Positions 25,298 to 36,384 of a stretch of 64,000 nucleotides of DNA are shown piece after piece. Position numbers and translations under genes: made by a program. Numbering within the stretch: the stretch's first letter is position 1; each line of letters begins with the position of its first letter. Origin of the DNA: Turbatrix aceti (Eukaryota > Nematoda > Chromadorea > Rhabditida > Panagrolaimidae); NCBI GenBank assembly GCA_963969345.1, contig OZ017769.1:2733600-2797599 (forward strand), given 5' to 3'. The notes beneath the pieces are model-generated. The model did no database searches. It was not told the DNA's origin and saw only the letters and a list, made by a program, of their open reading frames with translations.

Positions 25298-26277
25298 CTA
25301 GATGTCGCCCAGAAGTCGAATCTTGAGATCAGAAGACTCGGCACGATACTTCATTTTCGGCTTGACGATCGATTTCTTGTCATCGACAGCGGCGCCGCGT
25401 TTCTTGCCCTTACCCGTAGTCGGAGGAATCTGAACATTTTCTTTCGTGGATTCAGAATGGACGACTTGACGGAGCTCGTAATCAGCCGGGGTAACTTTGG
25501 GCTCTTGCTTGGCTTCGACGACGCTTTCGTCAACGATCTCAGATTTGACTTCGTTCGGCTTTTCCTCAGCGACGAACTTGGCTTCAGTGGTTACGGGTGA
25601 GTCGGTGTTTGTCTGGCGACGTGCTTGTGCTTCCGCAGCGAGTCGCCGCTTCCTGGCGATGTAGCGAACATTAGGATCATAGCCGCACATGGTCACCTGC
25701 AAAAATTGGACTTATAAAATCGTATAAAAAATAACTGACAAAAATAAGAACCGCGAGAAAAAAAATAGACGCCACCGAATGGTAAAAAAAAGAAAACGAC
25801 GAAGGACAGCATTTTTTGCGTCAAACGAAAAAATCGACGCGTACTTGGTTCTCGCAGGTTGTGCGCATATGAAATGAACCTAGTTCCTGTAAGTACCATT
25901 TTTGTATTTTTAGGATGGCTCAATCCAGAACTTCGAGAGAAAAACGCGCACATTCACGTGAACGATCATCAAACAAATAAATATTGGGTTTTTTTTGATG
26001 TACGATCGTGTTTGTTCGAGTTCGTTTGCAAACAAATTCAATTTTTGGCGTTCGTGTTTGTTGGAGAACAAAAAAAACGGCTGTTCGCCCATCCCTGATC
26101 AGGACCTCCCTGTGACGCTGCCACTGAAAATTGTAGGAAAGGACGAGAAATAGGGAAAATGAAACTTCACCGGATGAGTCGCCCTCAGCGTGTCGGGACG
26201 GTAATCCTGGTCGAAGGTGGTTGGGTTGGGGTGGGCAGACAGCTCGTCGCTGCGCGTGTAGCCAAGAGGAGGTAGTG
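25298..26277 (-). CDS. Charged hypothetical protein (5' end unresolved)
   Basis: The sure part is the last exon, 25298-25696, which follows acceptor tttttgcag and encodes VTMCGYDPNVRYIARKRRLA then a Lys/Glu-rich tail ending LKIRLLGDI. If translation starts in this exon, the ATG is at 25688-25690 (130 aa). Two upstream pieces join in the same phase: an 18-nt microexon 26106-26123 (WQRHRE) and an exon 26171 to about 26277 (GYTRSDELSAHPNPTTFDQD...). I found no in-frame ATG for them, so the true start may lie further 5'. The 409-bp intron between 25697 and 26105 holds a repeat whose end (caggga tgggcgaacagcc on the minus strand) abuts the microexon donor. Function unknown; the KRRLAAEAQ segment recurs at 29467-29640. 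Confidence 0.6.
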
Positions 26278-28692
26278 GGAGAGAACTTTATCCCGTGAAC
26301 ACAACAAAAAAGTCGAACAACAATAGTCTAAATTAAGCAGGAATCGGGGGTCTAAAAAAGAACAAAAAAAAACAAAAAAACGAACAAAAAACAATAATTG
26401 GGAGAGGAAGCGGCGCGCGCAAGGGGGTGGGCTTCCCGCCATTGTTGGAGTCGCGGGAGGACCAGGACGCGCGTGTGCATTCCTGGTCCTCCCCCCCCCC
26501 CAATCCTAAATAGCGATGCTGGTAGGGGGTAGGACTGCGAAGCTGAGGGTGTGCGGTTCGAATCCCGCAATACAAAAAATGTTTTTATGGTGTTTTTCTA
26601 TTGTATTCGGCATTTCTAGTTTTTTGCCAAGCAAAAATACAAATGTTCGAACAATTTTGACTGCCGAAATCGGCCAAAATTGTCGAATTTGAGAGAGGTA
26701 TGGTAAATAAAACGCTGTGAATGAACCAGAAAAGCTAAAAATGCGTGGGACAGCAATTCTGAAGCGCAATAAAATTCTCTAACTAATTTTGAAAAAAAAT
26801 ATACACCTTGTCACTTTGAAAGTTTAGAAAAAATTGAAATTTCCGAAAAAAATTAGGTTTTCGAAACTTTTTAGAACCCGAGTCACAAAACTGATAGCAT
26901 CATTGTATTCTGCGTTCATTTTTACCCCTGAGGCTGAATTTGCAAAAAAATGCATAACAAACGCGCTGTTTGTTGATTTTTTTGCCGAACCCTACTTTGA
27001 AAATTTTTGTTGCCTGGAACTCAAAAAAAGTAGGGTTCAGGAGAAATTATACACCGGCGCGTCGGAAAGAGAAAAAATTCTGAAACACCGCCCTCAGACG
27101 TAAAAGATGCTGCGGAATCTAATTTTGATATTGGTTTTTTGATCCGGTTTCGAAAACGTTTCGAAACTTTCAAAACAAAATTTTTGTCTGAAAAATTTGA
27201 TTTTTTCTTGCACTTGCCTAATTCTTAAGGTAGGACTAAATATAACTGTTAGAAAGAAAATTTTGTTGCGCGTCGAATGCATTTTGGATTGGGTTTCGAT
27301 CTTTATTACGTACATAAATATGATTTTTCTAGTACACCCTACTCAAATTTGTCACAAATGCCAACTTTGCAAAACGGGAATCGCCTCATTAGAAAGATGA
27401 TGCTTGATTCTATTTGTACCAAAAAAAGGAAGACAATAGACAATAAACGCTCATTGTTTTGAATTTTTTAAATAAATTAAATTCAACCGACTTTTGTCCA
27501 GAGCTCCAAAGCGCACCAGACTGCCGAGGCTTTCGCATGTTGCGCGCGCGAGTCAATGCATTTTGAGGATGTGGATTTCGCACCAAATTACAAAAAAATG
27601 TAACTCAGCCCAAAATTCAGTTTTTTTTATGAAACTTTGTTTGCAGACAGTTTCAGGGGTGTTCTTTATGCTGACATAATTCTTTTTTTTAATTCGTTCA
27701 AAATTGACAAAATCGAAGGAGGTATGGTAGAAAAATCGCAGCGCATAAACAAAATGAGCTAGGAAGGCAAACAAAAGCAATTCTGAAGCGGAACAAAATT
27801 CTCTAACTGATTTTAAATAAAAAAGTATACCTTATCACCTTAGAAGTTTCAAAAAAAATGAAATTTCTGAGAAAAATTAGGTTTTCGGAACTTTTTAGAA
27901 CTCAGTTTAAAAAACTGAGTACGCCATTCGCTTCAGCGTTCATTTCTGCCCCGGATCCTATTTTTTCGCGTAAATGCATTTCGAACGCGACCCATGCCGA
28001 TTTTTTTACCAAACCCTACTTTGAAAAATTTTGGTATTTGCTCAACAAAAAAAGGGAGGTTCAGGAGAAAATTTGCACTGGCGCGCGGAAAAAATATAAA
28101 ATTCTGAAACAATCGCTCCAGATGTAAAAGATACTGTAGAATGCGATGCCGATTTTAGTTTTTGGATTACGCTTCGAAAAAGTTTTGAAAATTCATATTT
28201 CAGGAAAATTTTTTGGAAGCTTGAGTTTCTCAGGCATTTGAAAATTATTATGAAGCATGTGCATATTTTTACTGGATAGAGAATTTTGTTGCGCTTCGAA
28301 TTCATTTTTAACTGCATGCGTAACTTTATTTTTTACCAAGTAATGAATTTTCTAGTACACCTCCTTTAATTTTGTCAAAAATGAAAATTTTGAAAAACGC
28401 CAGTAGCCCAGTTCGAACGACAATACGTGATTCTATTTTGTCAAAACAAAAAATTTACAAATATCTATTCAAAAACCTAAGTTTTCGAATTTAGAAATAA
28501 ATTTCGTCCAATTAATTTTACAAGTTGCGCGTTCTGCGACTTTTCCGTTGTTGAGGAGTCTCAACACGAATGTTGCGTCGCAGCGCTCGGCTTGATCAGC
28601 CCAACTTTGTTCTTTTTTAGTCTATGTTCTTTTTTTCGCGTTCGTGTTGTAATTGTTGTTTTTTAGCGTGAATTGTTTTGGTTTTGTTTCAG
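26278..28692. repeat. Non-coding region with a diverged ~1-kb tandem duplication
   Basis: About 26700-27450 and 27710-28470 are diverged direct copies. Shared landmarks are caaaattctctaactgattt, gaaatttccgaaaaaaattaggttttcg and gcgcttcgaattcatttt. Most ORFs here have no domain and change frame between the copies, so I do not call them genes. At 26455-26493 a perfect 13-bp hairpin (gggaggaccagga / tcctggtcctccc) precedes a run of C. A B-box-like ggttcgaatcc lies at 26557 but no tRNA fold closes around it. Confidence 0.6.
26455..26493. repeat. Perfect 13-bp inverted repeat, 13-nt loop
   Basis: Arms gggaggaccagga (26455-26467) and tcctggtcctccc (26481-26493) are exact complements and are followed by about ten C residues. 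It lies in the promoter-side flank of the charged hypothetical gene. It could be a transposon end or a structured RNA; nothing else supports either. Confidence 0.6.
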
Positions 28693-29217
28693 ACTCTTCC
28701 GGCGACACCCTCCAAGCATGTACAACCTACCGGCACCCTTATCCGAGCGAACCTTCCTCCACCGACGTGGGTTTTTGAATTTTTCCAAGTTTTGGGCGTT
28801 TTCACTATTTTTTGTATACCAACCAAGTTTTAATCATTTTTTTTCCGTTTTATGCGATTGTGCCATGAGAGTTCTGCGATTTGTTAGGTAGGATTGCGCT
28901 GCGACAGCTGGGTTGCCAAGATTTGGCTTCACAATTGCAAAAAAAGGTGAAAAATGATTGAAAGGCAGTTGGCATCAAATTTTTTGATAAAAAACGGCTG
29001 GGGTTTTATTTTGTATTCAGTAAGTCCTTCAAGCTTTCAGATTACTTCACACAGCCTTCAGACATCCTTGCCTGCATGCAAAATGTAAGTTTTTGGAAAA
29101 AACTTGAAATCCGAGTTAACTTTCTTGATTTTTAGGCCCAATCGGCTTCATCAACGATCAAGGGGCAGCGGTGAAATCGACGTTGACGACGACGACATGA
29201 TGATCTTCAAACGATGA
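28693..29217 (+). CDS. Possible 3' exons of an unrecognised nuclear-type protein
   Basis: Three segments with good acceptors join in consistent phase: 28693-28770 (after tttgtttcag; Pro/Thr-rich TLPATPSKHVQPTGTLIR), 29041-29084 (after agctttcag; ITSHSLQTSLPACK) and 29136-29217 (after tttttag; ends in SGEIDVDDDDMMIFKR, then stop). Total 204 nt. No start codon or upstream exon could be assigned, so this is either the tail of a longer gene or a decayed fragment. The acidic run followed by a short basic end suggests a nuclear or nucleic-acid-linked protein, but that is inference only. The first donor (gtttttgaa) is weak. Confidence 0.35.
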
Positions 29218-29466
29218 CTCAACAATGGCTGATACGGTTTCTGGTCTACTTCTGCGACGGACTACACGCCAGGCACGAACAAGCAACATCGCCACCACAG
29301 ACGACAACTGCCACCACAGATCTTTTTATTGTGATAAGTCGTTGATTTTTTGTTTGATTGTGATAAATTGTTATGTAAACTGTGTATATAGGACACGGAG
29401 GGCACAAAAGGGTGAGGCGAACGGCAAAAAGCAGGGGGGCGAAAAAGCGGGAGAAAAACACGATCG

Positions 29467-29640
29467 TCATTTTTTTCTGACGAATTCGTCAGTTTTTTCT
29501 AACGATGCATTCGTCAGTTCGGTCGGCGGGGAAGCCTGACGCTTCTTGTCCTTCTTGGCCTTCGGAGGAATGGGAGCGGTTGCGGATGAGTCTTTTTTCT
29601 TATGGCGACGTGTTTGTGCTTCCGCCGCGAGTCGCCGCAT
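29467..29640 (-). pseudogene. Partial copy of the charged hypothetical gene
   Basis: MRRLAAEAQTRRHKKKDSSA and the underlying DNA (gcggcgactcgc.gcggaagcacaa.cacgtcgcc) match the region of the last exon of the gene at 25298-25696. The upstream CGYDPNVRYIAR part is missing, and the tail, although still Lys-rich, has diverged. No acceptor or upstream exon is visible. It is most simply a truncated duplicate, though a short expressed protein of 57 codons cannot be excluded. Confidence 0.6.
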
Positions 29641-29652
29641 CCCGGGGCCCAC

Positions 29653-30077
29653 GGTTGAGTGACACGAAAATTTGAACGACTTCTATACATAATTTGGATA
29701 TCCGGTAACTGGTCTGCTATAAATTTATAAAATCTGATTTTCACGTTTAATTTCATGGCGATCCGGTATCACGATTCGCGCTGTGTCACAGTGAGAATCC
29801 GAAAAAAAAATTAAAAATAAAATGTTATTGCCACATTGAAAACACGAGTTTTTCAAAATTATTTTATTGGGTACAACTCATCAAAAGCCAAAACACAACT
29901 TTTTGGCAGACAATGCAACAAACAACAACGAAAACAAAAATAATGTTTACTACAGTGCATGTGCGTTTTTAGATAGAATTGAATTATAAAACAGCCATGG
30001 ATGTTGTCGAAGCAGCTCTGACTGTAAAAAATTGAATCCGTAATACAAAAGGCGAGTTCTAGGATAATACTTACAAA
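29653..30077. other. Intergenic, AT-rich
   Basis: No supported exon or repeat. It is the 3' flank of paralogue C, whose minus-strand stop is at 30078-30080. Confidence 0.4.
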
Positions 30078-31676
30078 TTAATGAAATAATATAACTTCAT
30101 AGTGAAATAATTTGTTGCCATGACAAACAGGAGTACGGCTGTCACGGTTGACAAAAATGCTGGATACCGATTTTCTTGAACATAATAACGGGTCAGAATG
30201 CTGTCCCCAAGTAAAACTAGGAGGCAGGTTAGTTCGATAATGTCTCGAGTGGAAACAACGATCAACACGAAAGTTGGCAACCTTAACGTATTCTTCAAAG
30301 TGGAAGCAAACATTGAGTTGAGACGGCATTTTTTCCAATTCTTGAATCAAAAACATCCGATTGTTTTCTAGATATTTGCTTCTGAATGAGTACTAAAACA
30401 AACAATTATTGTATTTACAACGTAAATACAATTCTAAAAATGCATACCACTTTATCGTCTGGAGGTCTATTGATGTCAAGAGTCAATTCGGTCAATTTAG
30501 GAAAAACTTTGACCAAAGCATTGACCAAGTCACAAACTGCGACTTCTGCACTCACAATCGGCAGCCTGACAACCATTTTCTGTGTTTCAGGAAAACTACA
30601 ACGGATATGATAAAAAACAAACAAACAAAAATAGCATACGTACCGCAGTTTTGTTTTCTTTAGAAAGTTTGTAAAAGAAACCAAATAGTTGAAAAACGTA
30701 TTTGGAGTTGGAACTGTTGATGCAATAATGTAATCGTTAAAGCTATTTTGAGGATGGACGAATTTAAACTCAATCGCAGTCGAAATAAACCGTTTGGTTT
30801 TAAAAAGTTTCTAAAATTGGTAAAAAATTGCATTAACGAAGGTTTGTGCAGAAAAAAGTACTCACTAAAAAGTGCGGAAAACGGCGAGTAACGATTGTAA
30901 CGACATCAAACTTTTGTGGTTCCACAGAATTTTTCGGAAGCTCAAGAAAAAGCTCGATGGGGCCATGAAGCTTACGGAGACTTGGCAACTGTCGGCGGAT
31001 AAAAGGTAGCACGTTAGTGAAGACAGGATCGATCATCCCGTCTGCCAACATAAGTCCAAAAGAATCTAAAATATGTAACGTACATAAATGTTTTTGAACA
31101 CAAAACGGCCAAAAAAGAACTAACAGAGAACGTTGTTTTTTCGTCCGAGGATTTCATCCTCAGTACTGTCGTTGAGCAACAACTGCACAATAAACGGAGC
31201 AATCCACGAGAAGTATTGTCGTTTTTTACAGTACATGGATTTGTTCGTATCTTCTGAATCGCACTGCAATATGAAAAATTACGGGTTGTGCAAACTTGGC
31301 ACTGAAAAACTAACAAAATTGAAACTGAATGGATCATTGACAATAATTGTAAAGCGCTTCATAAACTCGACAAAGTGGAAGCTCATTATTGGCGACGAAA
31401 ATGCGAGGTTTTGAATACGGGCACCAGCCTCATCTCCCTTCCAAACATCCATGAGCAAAGGAATAAGCTTCGAAGCATATGCGTTGCTCAGGGGACGGCG
31501 TTGAACTCCGATACACAAATTAGCCATCACTTCGTTGATTTTATGATTATGATTTTTTGCCTCTAAAATGACTCTAAAAAGGAATGCTCGGTTACTGTAA
31601 AAAAAACCAAAAAAACTTACTTCAGGGTTGCAGCGTCAGACTTTTCATGTGCATTACTGCATTGTTTTGCATTCAT
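30078..31676 (-). CDS. Paralogue C: family member lacking the TPR module
   Basis: Seven exons (31621-31676, 31315-31573, 31125-31263, 30866-31065, 30644-30810, 30448-30595, 30078-30392) total 1,284 nt and close in frame (427 aa). The first exon encodes MNAKQCSNAHEKSDAATLK in place of the MSxE plus TPR exons of A, B, D and E, and splices in the same phase (AA|A) to the exon that elsewhere follows the TPR. That second exon is also shorter. The conserved blocks remain: RRPLSNAYASKLIPLLMDV, FSWIAPFIVQLL, VLPFIRRQLPSLRKLHGPIE, LFKTKRF, FPETQKMVVRLP and PVCHGNKLFHYEV. The fourth block gained about 15 residues, and the third lost about 11. The frame is clean, so the core region can probably stand without the TPR. 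Confidence 0.82.
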
Positions 31677-32507
31677 TTTCTAAAAAATATTTATAATTAA
31701 TAATATTCTTTGACCGCGTTTAAAATAAAAACTGCAGCATGCACAGAACACATAACAAAGCGCGGTCAAATGAGTCAGATCTCCATCGCCAAATCGTTCC
31801 ACAATTGTCATTGATTTACGGCATGCAAAGGTAAGGACGGACATACTAATATTCTTTTTGTGTTGCCAACTTTGTCTAACATAAGCAGATAAAGGAACGC
31901 CCACATTATTAATCGTGCTTATGAACAGAAAATAACAAACACGATTCAAATGAGCTGCTTGTGCATCGTCTGTTGCAGCATGGACAGGAATTTGCAGCAT
32001 GCACAAGTAAGAATGGACAAACACCTGTTCGTTTTGTACTGCCAACTTTGTTGGGATGACACAGGAACGACCATTATTCAATCTTGCTTGCAAATGATCA
32101 GAGTTTGATACGAATAGTGATATAAGTATCAGTAAGACCGATACTGATAGATTACTGATACTGATATGGGTTGATTACTATCGTATATCATATCATGATT
32201 ATCAGAAACACGTTTGATTTTTTAAATTTATTTTTAAGTGCCGTGCATTGATATTGTGTGTATAATACTGCTATTACTGGTAAACAAGTATTGTTGCTTC
32301 TTTCAACTCTAATACCCGAAGGCCATAAAAAAACTGTCTGGCCCGGGCCGCTCAAAATACCGGCCCGGGCCGCTCAAATAATAATTTCCCTTACCGCGCT
32401 TACAACCAAAATAATACCACACAAATTTTATGCCGACGCCCCCTAAAATTGGTGTGGCATGCATGTCGTAAAGGCTTTTGTGTTGATGGTGGCAGTTCAT
32501 CACAAAA
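31677..32507. repeat. Intergenic region with a diverged ~165-bp direct repeat
   Basis: About 31730-31900 and 31900-32090 share landmarks in order: cagcatgcac, gtcaaatgag / ttcaaatgag, ggacggaca / ggacaaaca, tgccaactttgt and aggaacgccca / aggaacgacca. A minus-strand ORF (31680-32093) spans both copies but follows the DNA repeat and shows no domain. Further on, 32100-32200 has a gatactgat-like recurrence, and 32335-32375 two copies of cccgggccgctcaaa. It leads into the promoter side of membrane gene 1. Confidence 0.55.
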
Positions 32508-33464
32508 ATGTGGTTCTTTGCGGCTGTAAGCTATTTCCAGATTTTTATCATAATTCTTTGCATCTTTGTCTTGCTCGGCATCCGAAAGGCGTACGAGCAC
32601 AGCGATGTACGTCACGATCCGTTCATCTACATTTCCTACCTTGCAATGTTCTTCTACATTGGATCAATGGTGGCTTTCGAAGATGCAGTCCTGACGGCGA
32701 TAGCTAGAAAGGTTAGAATTTCGCAGTATTTATTATATTTCTATGGGAACAACGGTTTTAGAATGGCACCATCATTTTTCCAATGGGATCGTTGAAATTC
32801 TGTAATTTTGCACTAATTTATTTTCCGCTTTCCATACCTTACCTTCTGAACATTAATTGGATACTCTATTTTTTCTGTCATTCGGCTTGGCTCCGCCTCT
32901 TTAAACCGCCCCACAGCAGTAACCTGGCTCCGGCTATCATGGTTTTGCATTCGCATTTTACTGTCATGAATCATCTATCCCAACAATGCTATTTTGGAAT
33001 GGAAATTAAATCAATGTTTACAATGCGGCTTTGTACGGACAATGGAAAATTTTTGAGCACAGTGAGTAAAAATCATATCGGTTTACAATTTAGAGACATG
33101 TTTTTAGTGGTTGAAATACATCATTATGTACCCAATGTACTGTAGCTGCATTAACTACATTCCTTGTGGGCTGGTCATCATATGGAAGTGGCTCAAAACC
33201 GGTCATGCCGACAGATACTGGAGACAGTTTTTCGGCAGTTGTATTGTCGGATGCGCGCAGTACAGTTTTCAGTATTATGATGCACTTCACGATCTCGGTT
33301 TTATTCAGCACGCTGCTTCGCTAGTTCACATTGGCACAGTTTTGTGGGTAGATGAAGAAGTTCGTCACTACACATACACAATTGTCGTTGGATTTTTTTA
33401 TCCGATTATACCTGAAACCGCTCGCGCTCCGATCGTTCCAGGTGTGACTGAGACAGACGCCTGA
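32508..33464 (+). CDS. Multi-pass membrane protein 1 of a tandem pair (unrecognised)
   Basis: Exons 32508-32711, 32762-33061 and 33108-33464 total 861 nt (286 aa), with introns of 50 and 46 bp ending in gttttag and tttttag. Hydrophobic stretches are near residues 3-25 (SYFQIFIIILCIFVLLGI), 40-60 (FIYISYLAMFFYIGSMVAF), 85-105, 175-200 (CINYIPCGLVIIW) and 235-275. At least five membrane segments are likely, so a nematode chemoreceptor-like protein is possible, but I cannot assign a family. The second copy at 34498-35466 keeps every splice site. The frame closes exactly, and the conserved phases in both copies support the model. Confidence 0.72.
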
Positions 33465-34497
33465 ACCAAATGATCTGATTTGATCTGCTTACTGCTATCA
33501 AATTTCCTATTTTTTTGCATCGACAAAAACGAACAACCTATTCAAATCCACTTGAACGTTTAATTTTCTAGTTACAAGGGGGGGTAAAAGCGAGGTTCCT
33601 TTTTACAGGATTTTAAATTTTGAGTACAACTTTTCAGTGAAAGCGATGCGTTCTAACATGGCGTTCTGTTATTTTTTTGCAAAAAGTCATGCATTGCACC
33701 TGCGTCTCGTGCTATCCGTGTGGGCTTGGCATTCTATTTTTGAATAGCATGCCAAACCACTTGAAAGCAGACACGCCATGGAAGCACCTTCGAATGGCGT
33801 GCCCGTTTCTTCTCTGTATCAATGTTGTATAAATAAGTTTTGTCCGGTCGTAAGCGACCTTCGAAGTATTATACTCTCATATTTATCATCCCTCTTTGTA
33901 TTGTCATTGTATTAATCGATATTTAAAAGTGTTTTTCTGTGCCCTCCGGTAAAAAATATAATAAATTATGTGTGCATGTTTACAGTTGTCGATACACATA
34001 TGTGGCATTCAAGTACTCGATCGCTTTTCGCGACACGACTATGTATCCCGTGTCATTGAAGGCACAAAAAATCTTGATGCCGACGATATTGTGATTTTGG
34101 TTGCTCCAGGTTTTCTGCGCTCATGTATAATTCAGAAAATTGTTAACAGAAACAACAAAATATAGGTTGTGTCAGTCAGATCGAAGAAGCAATAAATAAA
34201 TTTAAAAATGAAAAGCTTGTTAAAAAAATTTTCAACTTGCAAATTTTTATTTTTATTATTCAAAATAAAAAATAACAAGGACCAAAGCAGTGCACATTTT
34301 GAAATCACCTGTTTCGACTCGAGCCTTGCTCAGGAGGCTTTGGCATTTTTAACTCTTCCAAACTGAAAACGACGCACCCTTACCGCGCTTACAACCGAAC
34401 CAATACCACACAAATCTTATGCCGACGCCTCCTAAAATTGGTGTGGCATGCATGCCGTAAAGGCTTTTGGTGTTGATGGTGGCAGTTCATCACAAAA
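33465..34497. repeat. 3' half of duplication unit 1 and intergenic DNA
   Basis: From about 33470 to 34050 this repeats downstream of the second gene (35467-36030). Both copies contain aagggggggtaaaagcgagg, the small palindrome ggtcgtaagcgacc (33848 and 35828) and the cattctatttttgaatag hairpin. An open stretch at 33968-34165 (LSIHICGIQVLDRFSRHDYV...) follows an acceptor-like tgtttacag, but the equivalent copy diverges after about 60 bases, so I do not call it. The second duplication unit restarts near 34380. Confidence 0.6.
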
Positions 34498-35466
34498 ATG
34501 TGGTTCTTTGCGGCTGTAAGCTATTTCCAGATTTTTATCATAATTCTTTGCATCTTTGTCTTGCTTGGCATCCGAAAGGCGTACGAGCACAGCGATGTAC
34601 GTCACAATCCGTTCATCTACATTTCCTACCTTGCAATGTTCTTCTACATCGGATCAATGGTGGCATACGAAGATGCAGTTCTGACGGGGATCGCTAGAAA
34701 GGTTAGAATTTTGCAGTTTTTATTATATTTCTATCAGAGCAACGGTTTTAGAATGACACCATTGTTTTTCCATTCTGTGATTATGCACTAATTAATTTTC
34801 CGTTTTCCGTACCTTTGCTTCTGAACATTAATTGGATACTTTATTTTTTCTGTCATTCGGCTTGGCTCCGCCTCTTTAAACCGCCCCACAGCAGCAATCT
34901 GGCTCCAGCTATCATGGTTTTCCATTCGCATTTTGCTGTCATGAATTATCTATCCCAAGAATGCACTTTTGGAATGGAAGTTAAATCAATGTTTTTGATG
35001 CGGCTTTGTACAGACAAGGCAAAATTTTTGAGCATAGTGAGTAAAAATCATTTCGTTTTACAATTTAGAGACACTTTTTTAGTGGTTGAATTACATCATC
35101 AGGTACCCAATGTACTGTAGCTGCATTAACTACATTCCTTGTGGGCTGGTCATCATATGGAAGTGGCTTAAAACCGGTCATGCCGACAGATACTGGAAAC
35201 AGTTTTTAGGCAGTTGTATTGTCGGATGCGCGCAGTATTGTCGGTATTTTAGTGTATTTCAAAATGTCGGTTTTAGTCAGCACATTGCTGTGCTGATACA
35301 CATTAGCACAGTTTTGTGGGTAGATGAAGAAGTTCGTCACTACACATACATAATTGTTGTTGGATTTTTTGATCCGACTATACCTGAAGCCGTTCGCGCT
35401 TCGAACGTGCAAAGTGTGACTGCGGATGACGTTGTAGCTGACCCGAATGCTATTGAGCTGATTTGA
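34498..35466 (+). CDS. Multi-pass membrane protein 2 of the tandem pair (unrecognised)
   Basis: Exons 34498-34701, 34752-35036 and 35083-35466 total 873 nt (290 aa). It is a close copy of the gene at 32508: exon 1 differs by only a few residues, exon 2 lost five codons near its start, and exon 3 is longer at the C-terminus (ends TADDVVADPNAIELI). Splice sites and phases are conserved and no stop interrupts the frame, so both copies appear functional. The most variable part is the middle of exon 3 (QYYDALHDLG versus RYFSVFQNVG), which could reflect divergence of an extracellular or ligand-facing loop. Confidence 0.72.
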
Positions 35467-36384
35467 TCTGCTTACTGCCATCAAATTTCCAATTTTATTG
35501 CATCGACAAAAACGAATAACCTATTCAAATCCACTTGAACGTTTAATTTTCTAGTTACAAGGGGGGGTAAAAGCGAGGTTCCTTTTTACAGGATTTGAAT
35601 TTTGAGTACAACTTTTCAGTGAAAGCGATACGTTCTAACATAACGTTTTGTTATTTTTTTGCAAAAAGTCGTGCATTGCACCTGCGTCTCGTGCTATCCG
35701 TGTGGGCTTGGCATTCTATTTTTGAATAGCATGCCAAACCACTTGAAAGCAGACACGCCATGGAAGCACCTTCAAATGGCGTGCCCATTTCTTCTCTGTA
35801 TCAATGTTGTATAAAAAAGTTTTGTCCGGTCGTAAGCGACCTTCGAAGTATTATCATCCCCCTTTGTATTGTCATTGTATTAATCGAGATTTAAAAAAGT
35901 GTTTTTCTGTGCCCTCCGGTAAAAAATATAATAAATTATGTGTGCATGTTTACAGTTGTCGATACACATATGTGGCATTCAAGTACTCGATCGCTTTTCG
36001 CGACACGATTATGTTATCCCTGTCGATCAAGGACGCAATAAATGAATTTATTTACTATAAATTTAGGACATCAAATTTAACACAAAAAAATAAATCGATG
36101 AACACAATTTGGTTTTTCTGCATCTTTTTACTTTTTTTGAATAATTTTTGGCAGTCTTTTTTTTTTGATAATTACTTTTTTTTTGATAATAAAAAAAGCA
36201 TTTTTTTGATAATTACTTTTTTAAAGGAAATCTGTTATGAATTTTCACAAATCATTAAAATGCGGTTCAAATCAAACACCTACCACAGTTTGGCACTTTA
36301 CGGTTGTCTAACATCATAAAACAGTAGAGATGATAAAATGGTCAAAAATAAAAATTACAGGGCCAACATCAAAACACAACCTGA
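35467..36384. other. 3' half of duplication unit 2, then AT-rich intergenic DNA
   Basis: Homologous to 33465-34050 up to about 36010. After that it shows deletions relative to copy 1 and runs into T-rich sequence with ttttttttgataat repeats at 36160-36215. No exon supported. Confidence 0.5.

Noticed and set aside
26505..26575. tRNA-like sequence with ggttcgaatcc
   Set aside because: The T-stem requires an 8-nt loop, there is no matching acceptor stem, and no A box is seen at the expected distance.
31680..32093. 137-codon minus-strand ORF between paralogue C and membrane gene 1
   Set aside because: It runs across a diverged 165-bp direct DNA repeat in shifted alignment, has no domain and no plausible splice partners.
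33968..34165. 65-codon ORF after an acceptor-like tgtttacag
   Set aside because: The duplicated copy at 35941 keeps the acceptor but diverges with deletions after about 20 codons; no upstream exon found.
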